Of a DNA stretch of 64,000 nucleotides, positions 26,426 through 35,166 are shown one piece after another. The position numbers were made by a program, and so were the translations under genes. Source of the DNA: a bacterium (GTDB taxonomy: Bacteria > Zixibacteria > MSB-5A5 > GN15 > FEB-12); the NCBI GenBank assembly GCA_016708025.1, contig JADJGQ010000001.1:248001-312000 (forward strand). The letters run 5' to 3'. The first letter of the stretch is position 1; each line of letters begins with the position of its first letter. The notes below the pieces were generated by a model. That model searched no databases, was not told the DNA's origin, and was given only the letters and a program-made list of their open reading frames with translations.

Positions 26426-28183
26426 ATGACACGCCGAATGATTTGGCGGATGGTTGGTCTCCTGGTTTTATCACTCGCCTGCCTCGTCGCACCAACCTTC
26501 GCCGCTAATGCCGATGACATGACCCCGGTTCGCATGATTGTCATTGGTGATCGAACGGGAGGACATCAACCCGGTATCTATGAACAGATCGTCGATGAGG
26601 TCGCCCGATTGCGACCTGACTTCATCATGACTGTCGGTGACATGATCGAAGGATATGTCGAGGATTCCGCTCAGCTTGCCGAACAATGGCAGGAATACCG
26701 CTACATCATCTCACCTCTGGTTGCCCCGATTCATTTCACCCCGGGGAACCATGAACTATTCTCTGATCTGGGAGTACAGGCCTACAGGGAGAATGTTGGC
26801 CGCACCTACTATTCATTTAACTTCGATCGCATCCATATCATCGTACTGGACAACGCTCGCTTTGATGATCCGGGCCAGATCCCCAAAGAGCAACTTGTCT
26901 GGCTTGAAAAAGACCTGAAGACATTCAAGAATTCCGTCTATACGGTAGTCTTTATGCACAAGCCGCACTGGTACGAGACGATCGTTCACAATCGGCCTGA
27001 TACTTTGCACGCCCTGTTCAAATCATTTGGCGTGGATGCTGTATTCTCCGGACACTTCCACGAATATTTCTCGGTGGATTATCAGGGAATCAAATATACT
27101 TCGCTGGGGAGTTCCGGCGGCGGCATGGATCGCGATTTCGGCTCCGTCGGTTATCACTTCCTCTATGTCACTCTTGATCACCGCGGCATCCATATCGCAC
27201 CGATCAAAATGGGATCAGTCCAGCCATGGGATATCATGACGGTTGCCGACAAAAAGGTATATGAAGGATTACGCAATCAAGGCCTGACCTTTGCCCGGCC
27301 GATCCAGGTGAACGAGGACCTCAAAATCCCCGGCACGACAGTTCAATACACCATTGACAACTCACTTGGCAATTACGCGGTCAATGATACACTCAAATGG
27401 ACCGCCACTGCCGACTGGCACTTCTCGCCGCGGACCCAGATCATCCAGGTCCCGCCTCACGAGACCCGTACGTACGCGGTCAATGTCTCCTGCAAACATG
27501 CCGGTTTTCCTCCACCGACTGCTGAGATCACTTTTCAGTATGCCAGGGAAAACAGCGTGACGATTCAGCACTCGTTGCCGCTTGCCCGCGTCGCCGATGC
27601 CGTCCGAGCCGATGCTCCGCCATTGGTGGATGGCCTGCTTTCCGAATCGATCTGGAGACACCCCGAGACCAGATACTACGACCCGGACGGCGGAAATTCT
27701 GAAGTTGAAGCAACCGAGGTATATTTCGCTTACGACGATCAGCATCTGTATCTCGCCGCGCGATGCCGTGAAAGCAAACCGGACCTGATGACGGTCAAGG
27801 CCGACCAGCATGATGATGCTGTCTCCGCCGAAGACTGTCTCGGCTTTTTCATTGCGCCGCCAGGGGAGATGGTCCAATCATTCCAGATCTATTTCAATGC
27901 TGACGGAATCGCTTTTGACCAACGGTTTGAGCGCGACTCCGAAGGGTACATGCATGGCGATCTCAATTGGAATGGTGAGTACCTCGTCAAAACCCAGCGG
28001 TTTCCCGATGGGTGGACTATTGAAGCGGCAATACCGCTGGCGACCTTTGGCGCATGGCTGGCCCAGGGAGACACCTGGCGGGTCAACTTCCGACGGAAAC
28101 AGTCCCGCCTGACCAAATCGGCCGACTGGCAAACGCCGATTGAATACGATCCGAAGACCTTTGGGCTGTTGATCGCGCGATAA
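26426..28183 (+). CDS. Secreted calcineurin-like phosphoesterase with C-terminal carbohydrate-binding-like domain
   Basis: 585 aa exported metallophosphoesterase. After a signal peptide (MTRRMIWRMVGLLVLSLACLVAPTFAAN) come the calcineurin motifs GDRTGGH (41-47), TVGDMIEG (69-76), PGNHE (106-110), HKPHW and SGHFHEY. The C-terminal part (from about residue 390) starts PPLVDGLLSESIWRHPETRYY and fits the CBM9-like domain of secreted proteins. It probably works in the periplasm or outside on phosphate esters or phosphodiesters. ATG 26426 follows AAAGGAGTAG. Confidence 0.82.
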   Translation: MTRRMIWRMVGLLVLSLACLVAPTFAANADDMTPVRMIVIGDRTGGHQPGIYEQIVDEVARLRPDFIMTVGDMIEGYVEDSAQLAEQWQEYRYIISPLVAPIHFTPGNHELFSDLGVQAYRENVGRTYYSFNFDRIHIIVLDNARFDDPGQIPKEQLVWLEKDLKTFKNSVYTVVFMHKPHWYETIVHNRPDTLHALFKSFGVDAVFSGHFHEYFSVDYQGIKYTSLGSSGGGMDRDFGSVGYHFLYVTLDHRGIHIAPIKMGSVQPWDIMTVADKKVYEGLRNQGLTFARPIQVNEDLKIPGTTVQYTIDNSLGNYAVNDTLKWTATADWHFSPRTQIIQVPPHETRTYAVNVSCKHAGFPPPTAEITFQYARENSVTIQHSLPLARVADAVRADAPPLVDGLLSESIWRHPETRYYDPDGGNSEVEATEVYFAYDDQHLYLAARCRESKPDLMTVKADQHDDAVSAEDCLGFFIAPPGEMVQSFQIYFNADGIAFDQRFERDSEGYMHGDLNWNGEYLVKTQRFPDGWTIEAAIPLATFGAWLAQGDTWRVNFRRKQSRLTKSADWQTPIEYDPKTFGLLIAR

Positions 28184-28277
28184 CGATTAACTGGCAGACT
28201 ATCAAGCGGTTGCGCCGAGCATCGCAAACCAGATTCTCGGTTGACAGGCGGAACATGGGCCGCTATCTTGGCGTTCC

Positions 28278-29297
28278 ATGATGCAACAGGATAAGACGCC
28301 CGTGTCAACCGCACTCGATACCAATAGCTTATTGGAATATACGCGCCCCGTTCAGGCCGATCTTGAAGCATTCGATAAGAAGCTCAGTGACCACCTGCGG
28401 GGCGATTCGCCGCTTATTACCTCGATCGCCCGTCACCTCCTGAAAACTCGAGGCAAACGGATCCGCCCCGCTTTTGTTTTTCTTTCCTCTCGAGCGGCCG
28501 ACAATTTCACCGAACATTCCGTCGATGCATCTCTTGCTATCGAATTGATCCACACCGCCACTCTTCTGCACGATGACGTCGTCGATGAGTCGGCTTTGCG
28601 CCGTGGACAGGAGACTGTCAACTCTCGATGGACCAACCTCATCTCGGTCCTGATGGGTGACTACCTCTTTGCCAAGGCGTTTCGTATCATGTGCGAATCA
28701 AAGTCGATGGAGTTGATAGACGCCATCTCCCGCGCTACCGAACGGGTTTCGGTCGGGGAACTTCGCCAGATCGAAGAAACCGGCAATTATTCGCTCTCAG
28801 AAGAAGAATATCTTGAGATCATTGCTGATAAAACGGCCTCGCTGTTTGCGGTCTCCTGTGAAACCGGCCCGATCCTGAGTCGACGCGAATGGACCGAACG
28901 GATGAAATTCTCCGAATTCGGCGAAAAAGTCGGTATCGCTTTTCAGATCGCCGATGACCTGCTGGACTTTGTCGGCAATCCGGAACAGACCGGCAAAGAG
29001 CCGGGGAACGATGTCTTTAATGGCAAAGTGACCCTGCCGTTGATCTATTCTCTCAAGCAGGTTTCCGAGGCCTCCGCTCGCGAGATGACCGACTATCTGA
29101 AAAAGTCCGACCATGATGAGGCCGCCTTCAAGCGCGTGTATGCCTTTGTCGCCGAAAACGGCGGGCTTGAGTACACCCTTCGCCGCGCCGATGATCTCTG
29201 TCAGCAGGGGCTCGAATCGATCACGCCGATCGACAAGTCGATCTATTACCAGTCTCTGGTCGACATGGTGCAGTTTACCGCCGCCAGAGCATCTTGA
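28278..29297 (+). CDS. Long-chain polyprenyl diphosphate synthase
   Basis: Trans-isoprenyl diphosphate synthase, 339 aa, that extends an allylic diphosphate with IPP to make the side chain of a quinone. First Asp-rich motif LLHDDVVDES (D99, D100, D103) and second FQIADDLLDF (D226, D227, D230). The residue five before the first Asp is Ala, not a bulky aromatic, which agrees with a long-chain product. GKEPGNDVFNGKVTLPLIYSL is another family block. ATG 28278 (tandem ATG). Confidence 0.92.
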   Translation: MMQQDKTPVSTALDTNSLLEYTRPVQADLEAFDKKLSDHLRGDSPLITSIARHLLKTRGKRIRPAFVFLSSRAADNFTEHSVDASLAIELIHTATLLHDDVVDESALRRGQETVNSRWTNLISVLMGDYLFAKAFRIMCESKSMELIDAISRATERVSVGELRQIEETGNYSLSEEEYLEIIADKTASLFAVSCETGPILSRREWTERMKFSEFGEKVGIAFQIADDLLDFVGNPEQTGKEPGNDVFNGKVTLPLIYSLKQVSEASAREMTDYLKKSDHDEAAFKRVYAFVAENGGLEYTLRRADDLCQQGLESITPIDKSIYYQSLVDMVQFTAARAS

Positions 29298-29379
29298 TCT
29301 CAGCCTTTTTTTGCCGAGGGACCACGCTGTATGACGATTGATAGCAACTCCCAACGCCTCCCTCTGGTATAAGAAGAGC

Positions 29380-31551
29380 ATGTTCGGCCTCAAAGATCTC
29401 TCCTTCGACTTTCTGACCCGTACCCCATGGTTGGTGGCCATTGCTGTTCTGGTCCTGGCCGGACTGACTTTCCTGCTTTACTACCGAACCAACCCCGTGA
29501 TCGAGAATTGGAAACGATGGTCGCTCGCCCTGCTGCGATCGCTCGCCGTTTGTGCACTCCTCCTCGCATTGCTGGAACCGGTAGTCAGTTACGACCGCGA
29601 GTGGCAGCGGACACGACGCATCTCTGTCCTCCTCGACCGGTCATCGAGCATGGAGAGAACAGAGGCCGGCAAAAGCCGACAGGCACGCCTGGATTCACTT
29701 TTGTCTACTGCCCAATTTGATCAACTGAGAGCCACCTCCGATCTCCGGGTCTCTTACTTTGGCGGGACCATCTCCGAGACTCCGGAGAATATCGGCAGCG
29801 AGAAAACGGCTCTCGGCGATGTACTGGCTTCCAAAGCCACAGCCGAACTGACCGCTCCATCGGACAGTTGGTTGCTCTTTTCAGACGGGAAATCCAATTC
29901 CGGACGATCCCCCGCTGAGGTAGCAACATCTCTGACTCAGCCGGTTACCGCGATCAATCTGGCTGTCGATATCGGCAACTTTGACTTCGCTCTCGAGGAT
30001 CTGGACTACAGCCCGATCCTGTTTGTCGGCCAACCGACCGAGATCACCGCGCGCTTTAGCTGGCATAACGGGGTTGGCAAAACAGCCCGAGTACAATTGC
30101 TGGATGACAATCGCGTATTGGCGGAGAATAGCCTGCAGATCGATCAGGAGGGTGGAAAGGGAGAGATCAAACTTCGCTACACGCCCGCAGAACCCGGTCA
30201 GAAACTACTTCGTGTCTCAATCCCTCCGGTGCAAGGGGAAGAGAATGACGGCAACAATGCGCAGACGATCTCACTTAAGATACTCAAGAGCCGCTTGATG
30301 GTTCTGCTGGTCACTGCCAGACCGGATCAGGAGATCGGCTTTCTGCGCCGTCACTTGCTGGCGTCAGACAAATACGATGTCGACCTTCGAGCCACCGGCC
30401 CGCGAGCCGGCAATCTCTCCGGTCAGTTCCCCTCGCAACAAACCGAACTGAACCGCTTTGATCTGGTTGTCCTGCATGACCCCGATCCACAGATGTTTAC
30501 GCAGTACCAATCGATCATCCGCTCCTATCTGAATGATCGCGGCGGAGCGATCTGGGTGCTGCTCGGTGAGCAGTATGCCAATCGCGGCCCCGTGCCTTGG
30601 TTTAATGAGCTATTGCCGTTTTCGCAGACTACTCGTCGGCGTATTGAATGGTCCGACTTTCATGGCGAACCAACCGAAAATAATCTTTTCCATCCCAGCA
30701 TTCGGATTGCAGATGATCGCGCCGCTATTCGCGAGGCCTGGAACGATCTCCCTCCGTTCAAGTCGTTGGTCCGAACCGATCAAACCGACCCGCATGCAGT
30801 GATTCTCGCCTATGTAGCCGAGTCCGGCAGGGGAGATTTGCGCAGCCCGATTCTCGGCTACAAACGATTCGGTCCCGGCAAACTACTTGCCTCGGCCGCA
30901 CTTCCTTTCTGGACCTGGGGATTTGTTGAAATCGGCTTTGGCGGCAATGACTCTGCTTACACCCGCTTTGTCGAAGGTACCACCCGTTGGCTGACCGTGC
31001 GCGATGATTTCGACCCGGTCAGGATTGTCCCAGAGAAGGAGATTTTCACCCGCGGCGAAATGGTCCGCTTCCACGGTTTCGCCTTTGATCAGGGATTCCG
31101 TCCGATTCCCGGCGCAGTCGGTACGGTGACACTTTCCGCTACAGACAAGGACCAGACCTACGACGCAGACCTGTTGGAAAGGGGAGAGGGGCTGTACGAG
31201 GCTACTTTCGATCAACTCCAGCCCGGCAAGTATCAGTATCGCGGAATCATGAGTCGCGAGGGTGTGGAGCTCAAACGTAACGAGGGGACCATTGTCGTAG
31301 AGAACTTCTCACTGGAGGAGTTTGATCAGTCGGGTGATCCATCCACTCTACAGGCGATCGCGGCGTCAACCGGTGGACGCTACTACACCTTCCGCGAGTT
31401 CTCTGATGCCCTCGCCGCCCTGGACGTCTCCCCGGTAAACGAACGGATCCATAGCGAGATACCGATCTGGGGAAAGACCTGGCTGTTGCTGCTCTTTATT
31501 GGATTGTTGTCGATTGAATGGATCTTCCGAAAAATGAACCAGCTACTCTAG
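29380..31551 (+). CDS. Membrane-anchored VWA-domain protein
   Basis: About 723 aa. Two N-terminal membrane segments (residues 12-33 and 45-66) are followed by a VWA/MIDAS module, ISVLLDRSSSMERT (DxSxS type) with LLFSDGKSNSG, then a region with GATase-like sequence (LMVLLVTARPDQEIGFLRRHLL), a beta-sandwich, and a C-terminal membrane helix (WLLLLFIGLLSIEWIFRK). This BatA-like layout is common in FCB bacteria, but its job is not known. ATG 29380 follows AAGAAG. Its 3' end overlaps the convergent HisKA gene by 9 bp. Confidence 0.75.
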   Translation: MFGLKDLSFDFLTRTPWLVAIAVLVLAGLTFLLYYRTNPVIENWKRWSLALLRSLAVCALLLALLEPVVSYDREWQRTRRISVLLDRSSSMERTEAGKSRQARLDSLLSTAQFDQLRATSDLRVSYFGGTISETPENIGSEKTALGDVLASKATAELTAPSDSWLLFSDGKSNSGRSPAEVATSLTQPVTAINLAVDIGNFDFALEDLDYSPILFVGQPTEITARFSWHNGVGKTARVQLLDDNRVLAENSLQIDQEGGKGEIKLRYTPAEPGQKLLRVSIPPVQGEENDGNNAQTISLKILKSRLMVLLVTARPDQEIGFLRRHLLASDKYDVDLRATGPRAGNLSGQFPSQQTELNRFDLVVLHDPDPQMFTQYQSIIRSYLNDRGGAIWVLLGEQYANRGPVPWFNELLPFSQTTRRRIEWSDFHGEPTENNLFHPSIRIADDRAAIREAWNDLPPFKSLVRTDQTDPHAVILAYVAESGRGDLRSPILGYKRFGPGKLLASAALPFWTWGFVEIGFGGNDSAYTRFVEGTTRWLTVRDDFDPVRIVPEKEIFTRGEMVRFHGFAFDQGFRPIPGAVGTVTLSATDKDQTYDADLLERGEGLYEATFDQLQPGKYQYRGIMSREGVELKRNEGTIVVENFSLEEFDQSGDPSTLQAIAASTGGRYYTFREFSDALAALDVSPVNERIHSEIPIWGKTWLLLLFIGLLSIEWIFRKMNQLL

Positions 31552-31890
31552 CGGCTTGCCGATCTTCTGGTAGGCTTCGGTGACTTTCCGAAGGTCGATC
31601 TTTTCTGCCATCGCGATCTTGTCATCGCACAGCGCTTCCACCAGCTTCTTGATCCGCTCAGCGCAGTCTGCGATCTGTTCAAGGTGCTTGCGATGAGAGG
31701 GCGGAAAGTCATCATCCATCAGCATGAATTCACAGTAGCCGAGCACTCCGGCAAGCGGATTATTGATGTCGTGATTCATGGTCAGACAATGTCCGATGTA
31801 TGGCTTGAGCGTCTGCCAGACCGCGTAATCGTCTGTCAGATCGGCGGAAGTCGCCATTTCGGTACTGCTGGATATTTTCACTTCTGTCAT
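31543..31890 (-). CDS. Orphan HisKA (DHp) domain protein without ATPase domain
   Basis: 115 aa. The core PYIGHCLTMNHDINNPLAGVLGYCEFML resembles the H-box of histidine kinases, with the phospho-acceptor candidate His40 in NHDINNPL, followed by the second helix of the DHp hairpin. There is no HATPase_c domain, sensor or transmitter, so it is only the dimerisation/phosphotransfer part. It might work as a phosphorelay protein or be a fragment. ATG 31890. Convergent with the VWA gene; no terminator between. Confidence 0.7.
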   Translation of the reverse strand: MTEVKISSSTEMATSADLTDDYAVWQTLKPYIGHCLTMNHDINNPLAGVLGYCEFMLMDDDFPPSHRKHLEQIADCAERIKKLVEALCDDKIAMAEKIDLRKVTEAYQKIGKPLE

Positions 31891-32023
31891 AGCTATACTC
31901 TGCCCCTCTATCTTTCCGTATCTCAGATTATCGGCTCGTCGCTCGATTCCTCAAGCGGCGCGAATTCCAATTGCTAACCCGGTCGGCGCACGTATATTGC
32001 CCTCTGCAACACGGGAGTAATAG

Positions 32024-33166
32024 ATGAAAATAGCGGTACTGGGAGCTGGATTGATGGGGCGCGCGGCAGTTTTTGATGTCGCTCGCGCGGCAGGGGTGAC
32101 ACAGGTCGGCGTCTTTGATATCGACCCCAAACTGGCACAGGAAGTTGCCAACAAGTACGGAGATGGCAAGGCCGTCTCGGCGCAACTCGATGCTGGCAAT
32201 GAAGATGCGGTCTTTCAGGCGATTCAGGGATATGACTCCCTGGTCTCCTGCGTTACCTATAAATACAACCCGGGCATTACCCGCGCCGCGATTCGCGCCA
32301 AGTGCAACATGGTAGATCTCGGCGGCAATAATGACGCTGTTAATACCGCGCTCGAAATGGATGCCGAAGCCGCCCAGGCCGGTATCACCATCATCCCCGA
32401 CTGTGGCCTTGCCCCGGGAATGGTCTCGATTATCGCCACCGATGGGATCAACCAGTTCGCTTCGGTAAACGCGGTCAAGATTCGCGTCGGCGGACTTCCC
32501 CAATCCCCGCGACCGCCACTCAACTACCAGATGGTCTTCAGTGCCGAAGGTCTCATAAATGAGTACTGGGAGCCGTGTGTCATTCTCGAAGATGGGAAGA
32601 AAAGGACCGTCAATCCTATGACCGGTGTTGAACTGCTCAGCTTCGATGGAATCGGCAAACTGGAGGCATTCTATACTTCGGGAGGTACCTCGACTCTTCC
32701 GGATACTTTCGAAGGAAGGATCGAGAACCTCGACTACAAAACGATCCGCTATCCCGGGCATTGCCAGCTTTTCAAGACGATGCTTGATATCGGACTCGCT
32801 TCCTGGCAACCGATTTCAGTCGGTGCCGTTCAGGTGCCGCCACGCGAGGTACTCAAAGCCGTCCTCGACAAAAATCTCAATTTCGGCGGACCGGACCTGG
32901 TCCTCGTTCGCATCTCCATTGAGGGTGAAAAAGATGGTCGCTTGAAAACGATCGTTTATGAGATCGTCGACCGTCAGGATTCCAAGACCGGCCTGACCGC
33001 CATGATGCGTACCACGGCATTTCCTGCCGCCATCATCGCCTGGATGGCCGCTGCCGGACAGATCACCGTCAAGGGTGTCAAACCGCAGGAGGTTGCGGTC
33101 GCTCCGGCGCTTTTCCTGCCACAGTTGAAAAAGCGCGGCATTATCCTGACCATTAAAGAAGACTAG
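32024..33166 (+). CDS. Saccharopine dehydrogenase-family oxidoreductase
   Basis: 380 aa NAD(P)-dependent oxidoreductase of the saccharopine dehydrogenase / lysine 6-dehydrogenase group. Rossmann loop AVLGAGLMGRAAVFDVA at the N-terminus; conserved SCVTYKYNPG, DLGGNNDA, IIPDCGLAPGM and GGLPQSPRPPLNY. The substrate is probably an amino acid-derived amine; lysine dehydrogenase is the likeliest reading but not proven. GTAATAG then ATG 32024; a hairpin terminator follows. Confidence 0.85.
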   Translation: MKIAVLGAGLMGRAAVFDVARAAGVTQVGVFDIDPKLAQEVANKYGDGKAVSAQLDAGNEDAVFQAIQGYDSLVSCVTYKYNPGITRAAIRAKCNMVDLGGNNDAVNTALEMDAEAAQAGITIIPDCGLAPGMVSIIATDGINQFASVNAVKIRVGGLPQSPRPPLNYQMVFSAEGLINEYWEPCVILEDGKKRTVNPMTGVELLSFDGIGKLEAFYTSGGTSTLPDTFEGRIENLDYKTIRYPGHCQLFKTMLDIGLASWQPISVGAVQVPPREVLKAVLDKNLNFGGPDLVLVRISIEGEKDGRLKTIVYEIVDRQDSKTGLTAMMRTTAFPAAIIAWMAAAGQITVKGVKPQEVAVAPALFLPQLKKRGIILTIKED

Positions 33167-33167
33167 G

Positions 33168-33908
33168 CTACCAGAGATCAGCCGGGAAAACCACCTCTAA
33201 CCGGGTGGTTTTTTTTGGATAGACTGTCACCGGCATCGTTACTGTGTCCGTTCGGGGAAGGAAGATCACGCGAAGGTGATGGATGCCGATCGGCACATTA
33301 CTGAAACTGAAATGCCCGCTGGGGATCGGCTGTATCGTCGCCGTAGTCGTCCCTCCCGAACCATTCGGATAGACCAGATCCACCTGTACCTGATCATCCC
33401 AGGTACTTCCCGGCGCCGTAGCTGAGGCGTCCAACACTATTCCCTCGACTACATTCTGCAGTAGATCAGCGGTTGCTCCGGCAAACACCTTGTCGATATT
33501 GCTTCCAGACCCGGTCGAGCGGATCAGCGTATCTTGCAGCAGATAATCAACGCTCCAGCCATCTTGCTTGAAATCGACTGTCGATTTCCCTGTGCTGATA
33601 TAGGGGCCTTGCCAACTGGCATAGCCGCCTGGATTGCTCACCAGTGCGTCGAGATTCGGAGGTAGTGCACCGACATCCCCCACATAACCGAAATCAACTC
33701 GTGATCCGGATCCGTACGCCGCAGGGTCACCTACGATCGCCGAGGCCAGCCGATCCAATTCCTGTTTTGTTTGCTCATACTGCGCCGTCTCTATCGTACT
33801 CTCCAATTTGGAGACAGCTACGCCTGAGATGATACCGATGATCAGTATCACCAGCACCACTTCGATCAGCGTAAAGCCGCCGGATGTCCTGAGTCTGCTC
33901 ATCGTCAT
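33168..33908 (-). CDS. Pseudopilin-like protein 4 (short form)
   Basis: 246 aa. A class III prepilin signal (leader of 11 residues to GG, then FTLIEVV with E5) is cut by prepilin peptidase; the N-terminal helix continues to about residue 40. A conserved block around residues 67-97 reads FGYVGDVGALPPNLDALVSNPG. A C-terminal beta-domain follows (VPIGIHHLRVIFLPRTDT) and the protein ends in ADLW. Last of four genes of this kind on this strand; separated from the next by 3 bp. Looks like a GspG relative; its place in type II secretion or a novel pilus is not shown here. Confidence 0.8.
   Translation of the reverse strand: MTMSRLRTSGGFTLIEVVLVILIIGIISGVAVSKLESTIETAQYEQTKQELDRLASAIVGDPAAYGSGSRVDFGYVGDVGALPPNLDALVSNPGGYASWQGPYISTGKSTVDFKQDGWSVDYLLQDTLIRSTGSGSNIDKVFAGATADLLQNVVEGIVLDASATAPGSTWDDQVQVDLVYPNGSGGTTTATIQPIPSGHFSFSNVPIGIHHLRVIFLPRTDTVTMPVTVYPKKTTRLEVVFPADLW
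33187..33216 (+). terminator. Terminator of the saccharopine-dehydrogenase gene, inside the antisense CDS
   Basis: Stem AAAACCACC (33187-33195), loop, GGTGGTTTT followed by TTTT on the + strand, 20 bp after the stop. The hairpin lies within the last codons of the pseudopilin-like gene 33168-33908 on the - strand, where no T-run follows. Confidence 0.75.
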
Positions 33909-33911
33909 CCT

Positions 33912-35156
33912 CTAATACTCGACCACCACCCAGAGTTGAGTGCAGTACGAACTATGCGTCCCTTGCCCTTTGAGCTGTACACCTGCCTCGAGGCTGTTGA
34001 TATCCGACCATGCCCAGGCCGATCCTGTCGCCGGGTTAGTAGTCCAGGTATACGAATAGTTCGCCCAGGAACTAGTCAGATCCGTGGTGGAACCGTAATA
34101 GGGGAACAGCCCGGGTCGAACCAGTAGTCGCAATTGTCCTTGCGTATGTTCCCGTTTGGCGCGCGCGTACACGGTTACCGAGATGATCGGATCGACGATT
34201 CCCGAGGGATTGGTCAACTCATAATAATCCGCGATAAACAAATTCATCGATTGCGACACCCGGGTAGCATCTTCGTCGGCAACTTCTTCGTCGACGCACT
34301 GGTAATTGGCGCCGGAGCATCCACTGAGCAGATTCCAGAGCCCGGTTCCGTTCGGTCGAAGCGTGACAGAATTTGAACTCCCGCCCCCCGGCGAAACCAG
34401 ACTGGTCGCCCAGAGGTTCTCTGCAAATGGTACATTCACCTGCAATTGATGATTCGGGCCGATCGACAAAAATCGCTTTAACGTGTCATCCGTCGGCGTG
34501 TAGATCACAGTCAGCGCATGTGTTCCGATTGGAATGGAATCAAATGCGAACGAGCCGTCTGGTGTTGGATGAACCGTCTCAGTTCTGTATCCGCCTGTCC
34601 CATTCGGATAGATTAACTGCACAAACAGAGAATCGTCGAACACGCCACCTGGAGGAGTGCCATCCGCATCAGTGATCGTCCCGGCCACGTCGTTTCTCAA
34701 TAGGTCTGTGGTCGATGGCGCCAGGTTTCGCGAAATCGTACTCCCCGACCCGGAAGAAACGACCGCCAACCCGCTGTACGTGTAGTTCGTGCCCCAGGCA
34801 TCGCTGGCATAATCACTCGCCACCTGGGCAAACCGATTCCGCACATACGGACCCTTCCAGGTCGCATAGCCGGGATTCGTAACTAATGCCGCGAGATTCG
34901 GCGGCAACGCGCCTATATCTCCAACATACCCATAATCGGCCCGCATCCCATTGTTGGTCAGATCCGGATTCCCTACTATCCCTCGAGCGATACTCTCCAT
35001 CTCCTGCTTGGTTTCTTCCAAGCGGGCCGTATCGGAGATCTGTCTTCCCGCGCGAAGAGCCACTGTCCCCAGAATAGCCGCGATCACCAACACGATCACC
35101 ACTTCCACCAGTGTGAACCCGCGACAGCCATCTATATTTCGGAGTCTGGTTATCAT
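33912..35156 (-). CDS. Pseudopilin-like protein 3 (long form)
   Basis: 414 aa. Prepilin leader of 13 residues, then FTLVEVV with E5 and helix to about residue 40; GYVGDIGALPPNLAALVTNPG near residue 75; a middle beta-domain that ends AENLW, exactly where the short proteins end. It then continues with an extra domain (CSGANYQCVDEE ... TTNPATGSAWAWSDINSLEAGVQLKG ... CTQLWVVVEY). The extra domain resembles a LamG/phage-fibre-like beta-sandwich and is shared with gene 2. Probably extracellular surface or adhesive domain on a pilin scaffold. Confidence 0.8.
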   Translation of the reverse strand: MITRLRNIDGCRGFTLVEVVIVLVIAAILGTVALRAGRQISDTARLEETKQEMESIARGIVGNPDLTNNGMRADYGYVGDIGALPPNLAALVTNPGYATWKGPYVRNRFAQVASDYASDAWGTNYTYSGLAVVSSGSGSTISRNLAPSTTDLLRNDVAGTITDADGTPPGGVFDDSLFVQLIYPNGTGGYRTETVHPTPDGSFAFDSIPIGTHALTVIYTPTDDTLKRFLSIGPNHQLQVNVPFAENLWATSLVSPGGGSSNSVTLRPNGTGLWNLLSGCSGANYQCVDEEVADEDATRVSQSMNLFIADYYELTNPSGIVDPIISVTVYARAKREHTQGQLRLLVRPGLFPYYGSTTDLTSSWANYSYTWTTNPATGSAWAWSDINSLEAGVQLKGQGTHSSYCTQLWVVVEY

Positions 35157-35166
35157 CGCATTCTGC

